A stretch of 64,000 nt of DNA from assembly GCF_004298475.1 (NCBI RefSeq), contig NZ_SCRP01000010.1, forward strand, positions 62,001 through 126,000. Direction: 5' to 3'. Shown here piece after piece: positions 1 through 6,900 of this stretch; position 1 is the first letter of the stretch, and each line of letters begins with the position of its first letter. The stretch is from Paraburkholderia sp. GTDB taxonomy: Bacteria > Pseudomonadota > Gammaproteobacteria > Burkholderiales > Burkholderiaceae. The notes beneath the pieces are model-generated. The model had not been told where the DNA came from, searched no databases, and saw nothing but the letters and a program-made list of their open reading frames with translations. A program made the position numbers and the translations under genes.

Positions 1-128
1 AGGATCAACAGATTGTCGTAGCCCGCCGCAAACGGACCTGCCGCGCCGCTTCGCGCGTGGGCCGCGCCCGGCAGCCACAGCGACATTCCCGCCGCAGCGC
101 TCGCCGCCAAAAACTCGCGTCGCTTCAT
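1..128 (-). CDS. DUF1501 family protein, N-terminal fragment (cut by window edge)
   Basis: Only the first 42 codons are inside the window; the gene runs off the left edge. The start is the ATG at 126-128 on the minus strand. The protein opens with KRREFLAASAAAG, a twin-arginine-like export signal with an alanine-rich hydrophobic stretch, and continues to GYDNLLI, the usual beginning of the mature domain in DUF1501 proteins. These are exported proteins of unclear function that in Burkholderiales commonly sit beside a DUF1800 gene. No DUF1800 gene lies upstream here, so the partner may be beyond the edge. The assignment rests on the short N-terminus and remembered family sequence. Confidence 0.6.
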   Translation of the reverse strand, partial: MKRREFLAASAAAGMSLWLPGAAHARSGAAGPFAAGYDNLLI

Positions 129-648
129 GGTGCGTCCTGCCTCTCGTGGCGGCCGCGCGAACTGCCCTGCTCCCTCATTCGACTGTTCATTTCAATTGGT
201 GCTTCAGGTCCATCAGCAGTGCTTCGAGATGCGCTCGCCGTGGTTGCGGGCGCGAATGCATTGACGGGTTCTTTCGGCCGCGCGATGCGCTTCGCTTGCG
301 CCCGCGACGCCAGTGCGCGCACATCATCCGTGTTCGCGTCCAACGGTGCAAGCCGTTCGTTTGAAACCGAAGTAATCGTCGCGCATGCGTGCGCATACAT
401 TCGATCGTACAAATCGTACTGATCGGCAAACGATTGCACCTGAGCAGCATCAAACACGAACCGCTTTATCGCGTCACACGCGAAACAATGAGAAAACCCA
501 CGTACGTTGAATATCGCGGCCCGGCAAATGATCCGCAATGGATGTTGATTACGCAATCGCCAGGTAATCACCAGGTACGCGCCAGGCAATTGCGATTAAA
601 TCGATCGAGCGTGCGCCGTGAACAACGCTGTCTCGCGCGGCAATGCCC
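129..648. other. Gene-poor stretch with one doubtful ORF
   Basis: About 520 bases without a gene I can support. A 154-codon minus-strand ORF (125-589) overlaps the DUF1501 start by ATGA, which would fit translational coupling. However, its third-codon positions are mixed rather than G/C-rich as in every solid gene here, and I recognise no family. Overlapping frames in the same interval are equally open. The stretch is somewhat less GC-rich than its surroundings and probably holds the promoter of the DUF1501 gene. Confidence 0.4.
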
Positions 649-966
649 TCAGCGTTTGTAAAGCTCGCGCACCGCGTCTTCGATGTGCTGGCGCAGCAGG
701 CGGCGCTCTTCAGGTGTCATGTGGCCGTCGCGGCGCCGCTGGTCGAGGTCGGGCGGAACACCGGGCGTGTGCGAGTTCGGATCGGAGGCGGAATGATCGG
801 GCGGATCGCTGCGGAAGCGGTGCGCAGGCGGCTTGTAGCCCACGGGATGCGAGAACGTGTGCGAGCCGTCATGCCGGTTGATGGAGGGCTCGGCGCCGGC
901 CGAGGCCGGATCCAATGCGGCCACGATGCCACCGGCCAGCGCCAGTGTAATCATAGTATGGCGCAT
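649..966 (-). CDS. Small exported protein of unknown function
   Basis: A 105-residue protein. The start at 966 is chosen over the upstream ATGs because a strong purine-rich Shine-Dalgarno (AGGGAGGGG, minus strand of about 979-987) lies just in front of it and because a signal peptide begins there: MRHTMITLALAGG followed by a hydrophobic run and an ASAGA-type cleavage site near residue 25. The mature part is rich in His, Pro and Asp with no membrane segment. It ends in a charged helix, MTPEERRLLRQHIEDAV, resembling the C-terminal helices of several small Burkholderiales periplasmic proteins. It is divergent from ompR. I do not recognise a function. Confidence 0.65.
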   Translation of the reverse strand: MRHTMITLALAGGIVAALDPASAGAEPSINRHDGSHTFSHPVGYKPPAHRFRSDPPDHSASDPNSHTPGVPPDLDQRRRDGHMTPEERRLLRQHIEDAVRELYKR

Positions 967-1154
967 TGTCGGCCTGACCCCTCCCTTCATTCTGTTCCCT
1001 TCGTCACGCGGCAAACAGCTACCTTGAATCCGTGCAAACCCGCGTCGGTGCGAGCGGCAATTTAAAGTCGGATGAAGTATCTACCGAACCGCCGCATTCC
1101 GTAAAGCAGTCTATCCGTCAGCTCTTGATGCCGTGGCACACCACGGGTAAATTT

Positions 1155-1170
1155 TGTAACTGACTGTAAC
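1155..1170 (+). promoter_or_regulatory. Tandem TGTAAC half-sites, candidate OmpR-type box
   Basis: Two identical TGTAAC hexamers start at 1155 and 1165, exactly 10 bases apart, about 55 bases in front of the ompR start. Tandem half-sites with 10-bp spacing are the normal target form for OmpR/PhoB-family winged-helix regulators, and E. coli OmpR sites contain similar TGTAAC/TGTTAC cores. Autoregulation of ompR-envZ is the inference. The divergent small exported gene could share the site. Confidence 0.4.
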
Positions 1171-1223
1171 CCCTTAATTGGTGCAAACTCGCACTACAGT
1201 CCAATCGCGATAAGATGCCTGCC

Positions 1224-1949
1224 ATGGAAACCAAGAACCCCTCGAAAATCCTGGTTGTCGACGACGACCCGCGCCTGCGTGATTTGCTGCGGCGTTATCT
1301 CGGCGAGCAGGGTTTCAATGTCTACGTTGCTGAAAACGCACCCGCCATGAACAAGCTGTGGGTGCGCGAACGTTTCGATCTGCTCGTGCTCGACCTCATG
1401 CTGCCGGGCGAAGACGGCCTGTCGATCTGCCGCCGCCTGCGCGGCAGCAACGACCGCACGCCCATCATCATGCTCACGGCAAAGGGCGAGGATGTGGATC
1501 GCATCGTCGGCCTGGAAATGGGCGCCGACGATTATCTGCCGAAGCCTTTCAATCCGCGCGAACTGGTCGCGCGCATTCACGCGGTGCTGCGCCGCCAGGC
1601 GCCTTCGGAATTGCCGGGTGCACCGTCGGAAACCACCGAGGTCTTCGAATTCGGCGAATTCGCGCTGAACCTCGCCACGCGCACGCTGACGAAAGCCGGC
1701 CAGGAAATTCCGCTCACCACGGGCGAGTTCTCGGTGCTGAAGGTTTTCGCGCGCCATCCACGTCAACCGCTCTCGCGCGAAAAGCTCATGGAGCTGGCGC
1801 GCGGTCGCGAATACGAAGTGTTCGACCGCAGTCTCGATGTGCAGATTTCGCGTCTGCGCAAGCTGATCGAGCCGGATCCGGGCAGCCCGCGCTTCATCCA
1901 GACGGTCTGGGGCCTTGGCTACGTATTCATTCCGGACGGCGCAGCCTGA
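1224..1949 (+). CDS. ompR: Two-component response regulator OmpR
   Basis: A 241-residue OmpR-family regulator. The receiver domain occupies roughly residues 8-125, with the acidic pocket Asp13-Asp14, the phosphoacceptor Asp57 (LLVLDLMLPG) and the conserved Lys in DDYLPKPF. The C-terminal winged helix (about 140-238) has the typical TTGEFSVLK start and the recognition-helix segment RSLDVQISRLRKL. The start MET at 1224 is preferred to the ATG nine bases upstream because the family begins METKNP-SKILVVDDD. envZ follows 44 bases downstream, forming a kinase/regulator operon expected to respond to osmotic or envelope conditions. The length matches the family. Confidence 0.95.
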   Translation: METKNPSKILVVDDDPRLRDLLRRYLGEQGFNVYVAENAPAMNKLWVRERFDLLVLDLMLPGEDGLSICRRLRGSNDRTPIIMLTAKGEDVDRIVGLEMGADDYLPKPFNPRELVARIHAVLRRQAPSELPGAPSETTEVFEFGEFALNLATRTLTKAGQEIPLTTGEFSVLKVFARHPRQPLSREKLMELARGREYEVFDRSLDVQISRLRKLIEPDPGSPRFIQTVWGLGYVFIPDGAA

Positions 1950-1993
1950 ACCGGCTGGGCGTCTGCAATTCCTCTGTCTGACAGGAAGGTCCC

Positions 1994-3343
1994 ATGCGGA
2001 TTGACCGGCGTCTGCTGACGCTCGCGTTCGGCGACCTGTTCTGGCGCACCTTCCTGCTGATCGCACTGCTGATTGCGGTCAGTCTTGCAGCGTGGTTCCA
2101 GAGCTTTCGCGTGATCGAGCGTGAACCGCGCGCGCAGCGCGTGGCGCTGCAGCTCGTCGCGGTCGTGAAGCTCACGCGCACCGCGCTGCTCTATTCCGAT
2201 CCCGACCTGCGCCGCGCGCTGCTCCAGGACCTGGAGAGCAACGAAGGCGTGCGCGTCTATCCGCGCGAAGCGACGGACAAATACAAGCTCCAGCCCGACG
2301 AATCGCTGAACCGGCTGATCGAGCACGACATTCGCGGGCGCCTTGGCGACGACACCGTCATCGCCCAGTCGGTCAACGACATTCCGGGCGTGTGGATCAG
2401 CTTCAAGATCGACGACGACGATTACTGGGTCGCGCTCGACCGCGATCAGCTCGACAACGTCACCGGGCTGCAATGGGTCGGATGGGGCGTGTCCGCGCTG
2501 GCGCTTTCGCTCTTCGGCGCGGCATTCATCACGAGTCTGGTGAACCGCCCGTTCGCGCGGCTCGCGATGTCGGCACGCATGGTGGGCTCCGGGCAGTCGC
2601 CCGCGCCGCTGCCCGAGAGCGGCATGGGCGTGGCCGCCGAAACCAACCGAAGCTTCAACCAGATGGTGCGCGATCTCGAACAGCTGGAAGCGGATCGCGC
2701 GCTGATGCTGGCGGGCATCTCGCACGATCTGCGCACGCCGCTCGCGCGGCTGCGGCTGGAGACGGAGATGAGTCCGTCCGACCAGGCGACCAAGGATGCG
2801 ATGATCGACGACATCGAGCAGATGGACCTGATCATCGGCCGTTTCCTCGACTATGCCCGTCCGGTGCAGCGCATGACCGAACGCGTCGACCTCTCGGTGA
2901 TCGCGGGCGAAATGGCTGCGCGCATGGCGAGCGAAGACGGCGTGCGGCTCATCACGCGCCTCGCGCCGTCCGCCATGATCGAAGCCGACGACACCGACAT
3001 GCGCCGCGTCCTCGGCAACCTGATCGAAAACGCCCGCAAATACGGCGCAAGCGATTCGGATGGCATTCCGCACATCATGCTCGAAACGCGCGTCTCGCAT
3101 TCGCGCGTGGAGCTGTCGGTCGTCGATGAAGGACCTGGCATTCCCGAAGACCAGATCGCACTCGTGACGCGCCCGTTCTATCGCGTCAACAGCGCCCGTA
3201 CCCAGGCCAACGGCACCGGCCTCGGCATGGCGATCGTGCAGCGGCTCGTGGGCCGCTATCGCGGCGCGCTGCGCCTGCGCAACCGCCTGCCCGGCCCCGG
3301 GCTCGAGGTGACGATCGAGTTTCCGCTCGCCAAGGGCGTGTAA
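1994..3343 (+). CDS. envZ: Osmosensor histidine kinase EnvZ
   Basis: A 449-residue inner-membrane sensor kinase. A hydrophobic segment near residues 15-35 and a second near 160-180 flank a periplasmic region of about 125 residues. A HAMP linker follows, then HisKA with His244 in GISHDLRTPLARLRLE. The HATPase domain has an N-box (NLIENARKYG), DEGPGIP and GTGLGMAIVQ motifs. It should phosphorylate and dephosphorylate the adjacent OmpR. The stop codon is followed directly by six 12-bp tandem repeats that would read on in frame as Ala-Ala-Gln-Gln units, suggesting a history of changes at the 3' end. Confidence 0.93.
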   Translation: MRIDRRLLTLAFGDLFWRTFLLIALLIAVSLAAWFQSFRVIEREPRAQRVALQLVAVVKLTRTALLYSDPDLRRALLQDLESNEGVRVYPREATDKYKLQPDESLNRLIEHDIRGRLGDDTVIAQSVNDIPGVWISFKIDDDDYWVALDRDQLDNVTGLQWVGWGVSALALSLFGAAFITSLVNRPFARLAMSARMVGSGQSPAPLPESGMGVAAETNRSFNQMVRDLEQLEADRALMLAGISHDLRTPLARLRLETEMSPSDQATKDAMIDDIEQMDLIIGRFLDYARPVQRMTERVDLSVIAGEMAARMASEDGVRLITRLAPSAMIEADDTDMRRVLGNLIENARKYGASDSDGIPHIMLETRVSHSRVELSVVDEGPGIPEDQIALVTRPFYRVNSARTQANGTGLGMAIVQRLVGRYRGALRLRNRLPGPGLEVTIEFPLAKGV

Positions 3344-3415
3344 GCGGCACAACAAGCCGCACAACAATCGGTGCAACAAGCGGCATAACACACGGCACAG
3401 CGAGCGGCACAGAGC
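3344..3415 (+). repeat. Six degenerate 12-bp tandem repeats after envZ
   Basis: Starting at the base after the envZ stop codon are six contiguous 12-base units: GCGGCACAACAA, GCCGCACAACAA, TCGGTGCAACAA, GCGGCATAACAC, ACGGCACAGCGA and GCGGCACAGAGC. The first units, read in the envZ frame, would encode AAQQ, AAQQ and SVQQ before a second stop in unit four. The identical period and the phase with the reading frame are seen directly. A role as a former C-terminal tail or as a slippage-prone minisatellite is inferred. Confidence 0.85.
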
Positions 3416-3559
3416 ACTTCGCCGCACCCGGCCATATCAGCAGCTTCCCTCTCGCCCGCGCAACGCCTGCGGCACATCGACATCGTCGTGCCGCGCGAGC
3501 GCTGCGGCTGTCACAATCGTCTTGATCAAGCCGATCACTCTCTCACCTGGAGCGGCAGC

Positions 3560-4108
3560 ATGAAGACAGTGGGCGACAAACTCGAAGCCTTCTCCGTCAC
3601 CGCGGCGAAGCCCGGATTCAACCAGCCGGAAGAAAACGGCGAGTCGGCGTTTCTTGACATTACCGAGCGGACGTTCTCGTCGAAATGGAAAATCATCTAC
3701 TTCTATCCGAAGGACTTCACGCTCGTCTGCCCGACCGAGATCGTCGGCTTCGCGCGGCTGCAAAAAGCGTTCGAGGACCGCGAAGCCGTACTGATGGGCG
3801 GCAGCTGCGACAACGAATACGTCAAGCTCGCGTGGCGCCGCGAAAATGCGGAACTCGACCGCCTGAACCATTATTCGTTCGGCGACGTGAAAGGTGAGTT
3901 GATCGACCAGCTCGGCGTGCGCGACCAGGAGCAAGGCGTGGCGCTGCGCGCCACCTTCATCGTCGATCCGGACAACGTGATCCAGCACGTGAGCGTCGAC
4001 CATCTGAACATCGGGCGCAATCCCGACGAAATCCTGCGCGTGCTCGACGCCCTGCAAACCGGCGAGCTATGCCCGAGCGGCCGGCCCATCGGCGGCGCGA
4101 CGCTTTAG
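3560..4108 (+). CDS. ahpC: Peroxiredoxin, AhpC/TSA family
   Basis: A 182-residue thiol peroxidase that reduces hydroperoxides in the cytoplasm. The start MKTVGDKLEAF at 3560 follows an AG-rich ribosome site (CTGGAGCGGC). The peroxidatic Cys57 sits in YPKDFTLVCPTE and a second, resolving Cys171 in GELCPSG, near the C-terminal GGATL ending typical of AhpC-like enzymes in this group. The conserved WRRE and ATFIVDPDNVIQHVS segments are present. It lies between envZ and a convergent acyltransferase gene that ends only four bases away, and appears monocistronic. No AhpF or OxyR gene is next to it. The symbol is by similarity; a paralogue is possible. Confidence 0.88.
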   Translation: MKTVGDKLEAFSVTAAKPGFNQPEENGESAFLDITERTFSSKWKIIYFYPKDFTLVCPTEIVGFARLQKAFEDREAVLMGGSCDNEYVKLAWRRENAELDRLNHYSFGDVKGELIDQLGVRDQEQGVALRATFIVDPDNVIQHVSVDHLNIGRNPDEILRVLDALQTGELCPSGRPIGGATL

Positions 4109-4111
4109 ACC

Positions 4112-5263
4112 CTATGCACGCAAGCGCGCCGACTCTGCCTCGGCATGCACCGGCAGCCACTGATCGATCGCGGTCTGGAGCACGCGCTTTCTCTCCAGCA
4201 CCCGCTTTTCGAGCAGTTGCCACGACAGCAGCGCAAGCACGAACGCCAGTGCGAACTGCAGCACGAGCGGCAGGATGGCATCGGCGGCAGGCGGCAAGCC
4301 GAGCCTCGTGTAGAGCGCGGGATCTTCGCCCAGTTTCGACGGCACAAGATTGTGAAAGAGATAGAAGCCGTAGCTAATGGTGCCGAGATAAGCCAGCGGA
4401 CGCGCGTCGAGCGCGGCGACGAGCGCATTGCCCTGGCTGCGCACGATCCACACGAACACGGCACATAACGAGAGCGCAAGGCCGATATCGAGCAGTCCCG
4501 GCAGCACGGCATGCTGCTGTGCGACGCACGCTGCGCAATCCGCGCGGCCCACCGCGAATGCGGCGAGACTCGCAAAGCCGGCTGCGAGCCACCATGCGCT
4601 CACACTGCCGTTCGCCGAGGGCACGCGCGCCCCGGCAATCGCCACCGCGCCGCCGAGCGCAATCAACGCGAAATTCCACGGCGAGAATGCATAGACGAGC
4701 GGTGCGCTCGCCCCATGCAGATACAGCCCGAGATGGATCAGCGCGGCGCAGCCAATCGCCGCCGCGCAAATCGCGAGATGGCGGGACGCACGCGAGAACA
4801 GCAGCGCGAACGGCGCCGCGAGATAGAACTGCTGCTCGACCGCGAGACTCCAGAAATGCGAAACGGTGCCCGGCCATTTGTCGTGAACCACGCCGATCCA
4901 GTAATTGGAAAGGAATGCGAAATGCCATGCGAGACCCAGCTCGACCTCGCGCTGATAGAACAGTGCATGCGCGATGGTCAGCGCGATCAGCAGCAGATAG
5001 TAGACCGGCACGATGCGCAGCGTGCGCTTGATGAAGAACACGTAGAGCACGGCGTCTCTGCGCGCCGTGTGCTGCTCGATGCGCAGACGGTTGCGATGCA
5101 GTTCGCCGACGATCAGATAACCGCTGATCAGAAAGAATAGCCACACGCCGAGCTTGCCCACGTCGACTGCCTCGACGTGGGCCTTGTGCGCGAGAAACAC
5201 GAGCACCACTGCAAGCGCCCGCAGGCCGTCAAGGCCTTTCACATGCTTTTCGTTCGCCGTCAT
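4112..5263 (-). CDS. Acyltransferase 3 family integral membrane protein
   Basis: A 383-residue OafA/YrhL-type membrane O-acyltransferase, probably moving acyl groups onto surface carbohydrates. The start MTANEKH at 5263 is preceded by a GGGAAGGG ribosome site; upstream in-frame codons read through the ispF terminator and are not used. The signature GLDGLRALAV with His26 (LAHKAH) opens the first membrane helix, and about ten hydrophobic segments follow, including the GVWLFFLISGYL motif and HFWSLAVEQQFY. It ends in an Arg/Lys-rich tail. The gene is separated from ispF by a strong terminator, so it has its own promoter. The substrate cannot be told from sequence. Confidence 0.85.
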   Translation of the reverse strand: MTANEKHVKGLDGLRALAVVLVFLAHKAHVEAVDVGKLGVWLFFLISGYLIVGELHRNRLRIEQHTARRDAVLYVFFIKRTLRIVPVYYLLLIALTIAHALFYQREVELGLAWHFAFLSNYWIGVVHDKWPGTVSHFWSLAVEQQFYLAAPFALLFSRASRHLAICAAAIGCAALIHLGLYLHGASAPLVYAFSPWNFALIALGGAVAIAGARVPSANGSVSAWWLAAGFASLAAFAVGRADCAACVAQQHAVLPGLLDIGLALSLCAVFVWIVRSQGNALVAALDARPLAYLGTISYGFYLFHNLVPSKLGEDPALYTRLGLPPAADAILPLVLQFALAFVLALLSWQLLEKRVLERKRVLQTAIDQWLPVHAEAESARLRA

Positions 5264-5324
5264 TGCCCTTCCCGAGTCTCGACAAGAACCCAGTATCGGC
5301 AGAAATAAACAGAAATTTATCGGC

Positions 5325-5366
5325 AAGAAAAACACGGGCGATGATTGCAGATGCAATCATCGCCCG
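5325..5366 (-). terminator. Rho-independent terminator of the ispD-ispF unit
   Basis: A perfect 15-bp stem (5335-5349 with 5352-5366) has a two-base GA in the middle. On the minus strand it is followed by TGTTTTTC. It lies about 105 bases beyond the ispF stop and in front of the acyltransferase start, so it closes the ispDF transcript. Confidence 0.85.
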
Positions 5367-5438
5367 TTCGCGGGTGCAGGTACGCGGCTTGCGCCGCATC
5401 GGCCGCAATTTGCTTTACGAACTGCTTAACGCGCCGCC

Positions 5439-5473
5439 CTACGTACCGCTCTACGTACCGCTTTATGTACCTT
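5439..5473. repeat. 12-bp tandem repeat at the ispF stop codon
   Basis: Two exact copies of CTACGTACCGCT (5439-5450 and 5451-5462) and a diverged third (TTATGTACCTTA) run into the ispF stop codon at 5472-5474. In the ispF reading direction the units follow the stop in frame, each carrying a further TAA or TAG. The period is the same as in the array behind envZ, but the sequence is unrelated. Confidence 0.75.
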
Positions 5474-5951
5474 AAGCGCGCGTGAGCAGCACGGCGGCTT
5501 GCGCTTCGATGCCCTCGCCCCGGCCCAGATAGCCGAGTTTTTCGTTGGTCTTGGCCTTCACGTTCACGCGATCGAGCGGCAGCTTCAGATCTTGCGCGAT
5601 ATTCGCGCGCATGGCTTCGATGTGCGGCGCGAGCTTCGGCGCCTGCGCGATGACCGTGCTGTCGACGTTAACGAGCGCAAAACCCGCCTCCTCGACGCGG
5701 CGCAGGCACTCGCGCAGCAGCACGCGGCTATTGGCCCCGTAAAAGGTCTTGTCGGTGTCGGGAAAATGGCGGCCGATGTCGCCGAGCGCGGCCGCGCCGA
5801 ACAGCGCGTCGGTGATCGCGTGCAGGAGCACGTCGGCATCCGAGTGGCCGAGCAGCCCGCGCTCGTACGGCACCGTCACGCCGCCGATAACGAGCGGGCG
5901 TCCGGGCACGAGCGCATGCACGTCGTAGCCTTGTCCGATTCTGATGTCCAT
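5472..5951 (-). CDS. ispF: 2-C-methyl-D-erythritol 2,4-cyclodiphosphate synthase
   Basis: A 159-residue IspF, which converts CDP-methylerythritol 2-phosphate to the cyclodiphosphate in the non-mevalonate isoprenoid pathway. The start [10 protein letters not shown] at 5951 gives the family's usual length; an in-frame ATG 13 codons upstream lacks conservation. Metal ligands Asp10 and His12 (GYDVHA) and the [12 protein letters not shown] motif are present, with [10 protein letters not shown] and the C-terminal [17 protein letters not shown]. It lies 42 bases behind ispD on the same strand, the standard ispD-ispF arrangement of beta-proteobacteria. A strong terminator follows. Confidence 0.96.
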   Translation of the reverse strand: MDIRIGQGYDVHALVPGRPLVIGGVTVPYERGLLGHSDADVLLHAITDALFGAAALGDIGRHFPDTDKTFYGANSRVLLRECLRRVEEAGFALVNVDSTVIAQAPKLAPHIEAMRANIAQDLKLPLDRVNVKAKTNEKLGYLGRGEGIEAQAAVLLTRA

Positions 5952-5993
5952 GGGAGATTTCCGGGTTGGGTTGTCGGGCGCGCGATGCAACGC

Positions 5994-6719
5994 TCAGGCC
6001 GCAGGCGGCTGGCTGAGAATCGCTTCGGCAAGCGCGAAGTCTTCGGGGTACGTCACCTTGAAGTTGCGCAGGCTGCCCTGCACGAGACGCGGCGAATGGC
6101 CGAGCCATTCGATTGCGCTCGCCTCGTCGGTGAGGTCGTGGCCTTCCTGCTGCGCGCGCTCGATGGCCGTGCGCAGCATGCCGATGCGGAACATCTGCGG
6201 CGTCTGCGCCTGCCAGAGTCCGTCGCGCGCTTCGGTGCGGGCGATGCGCGGCGCGGGGCCGCCCGCTTCTTCGTCCGATGCCACGCGCTTGAGCGTGTCG
6301 GCGACCGGCAGCGCCATGATGCCGCCCACGTCGTCGTCCTTCAACGCATCGACGAGCGAGCGGATCAGCGCGGGCGTGATGCCGGGGCGCGCCGCGTCGT
6401 GCACGAGCACCCAGTCGTCGTCGCGCGCGCCGAACTCGGTCAGCGCGGCAAGACCGTTGAAGACCGACGCCTGGCGGGAGGCTCCGCCGCAGCGGCGCAC
6501 GGCGAAGCGCAGGCCGCCGAAACGGCGCGCGTCGAAGTAGCCGTCGTCAGGCGCGATCACGACGAGCGTCTGTGCGAATTCGCCGCAGGCGTCGAACGCG
6601 GCAAGCGTATAGTGCAGGAGGTCGCGGCCGGCGACCATTCGATACTGCTTCGGCATGGCCGAGCCGGAGCGGCTGCCGGTACCGGCGCATGGGATCAGGG
6701 CAAACAGGCGTGGGGTCAC
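5994..6719 (-). CDS. ispD: 2-C-methyl-D-erythritol 4-phosphate cytidylyltransferase
   Basis: A 241-residue IspD, which transfers CMP from CTP to methylerythritol phosphate upstream of IspE and IspF. The start is set at a GTG (6717-6719), giving [17 protein letters not shown] as in Burkholderia relatives. A TTG eight codons further up is the only longer option. The nucleotide-binding Gly-rich loop is CAGTGSRSG, and PKQY, the [10 protein letters not shown] motif and the [10 protein letters not shown] segment are all intact. It is divergent from mfd, and the 180-base gap carries a TATAAT box. Confidence 0.95.
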   Translation of the reverse strand: MTPRLFALIPCAGTGSRSGSAMPKQYRMVAGRDLLHYTLAAFDACGEFAQTLVVIAPDDGYFDARRFGGLRFAVRRCGGASRQASVFNGLAALTEFGARDDDWVLVHDAARPGITPALIRSLVDALKDDDVGGIMALPVADTLKRVASDEEAGGPAPRIARTEARDGLWQAQTPQMFRIGMLRTAIERAQQEGHDLTDEASAIEWLGHSPRLVQGSLRNFKVTYPEDFALAEAILSQPPAA

Positions 6720-6759
6720 GGTGGTGCAATCGGCATGGGTCAAATTAAAGGACGGATTT

Positions 6760-6765
6760 TATAAT
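6760..6765 (+). promoter_or_regulatory. TATAAT box between ispD and mfd
   Basis: A consensus -10 hexamer TATAAT lies on the plus strand about 135 bases before the mfd start, in an AT-rich patch (ATTTTATAATAGG) unusual for this region. The -35 position around 6737-6742 is poor. The reverse strand also reads TATTAT, so the patch may serve the divergent ispD promoter. Confidence 0.35.
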
Positions 6766-6900
6766 AGGTCCTTTGCCCGCACGGCCAACGCCCGCAAAAG
6801 TCCGAAAAACCACGCGCAAGCCTGCAACAGCGCGGTTGCGCGCCCCGAGGCTGTCACCGGCACTCACGTCCGGGCCGCTGTAGACGTTACCCTGTTGCCT

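Noticed and set aside
125..589. 154-codon ORF overlapping the DUF1501 start by ATGA
   Set aside because: Third positions are not G/C-biased as in neighbouring genes and no family was recognised. The overlap may be chance.
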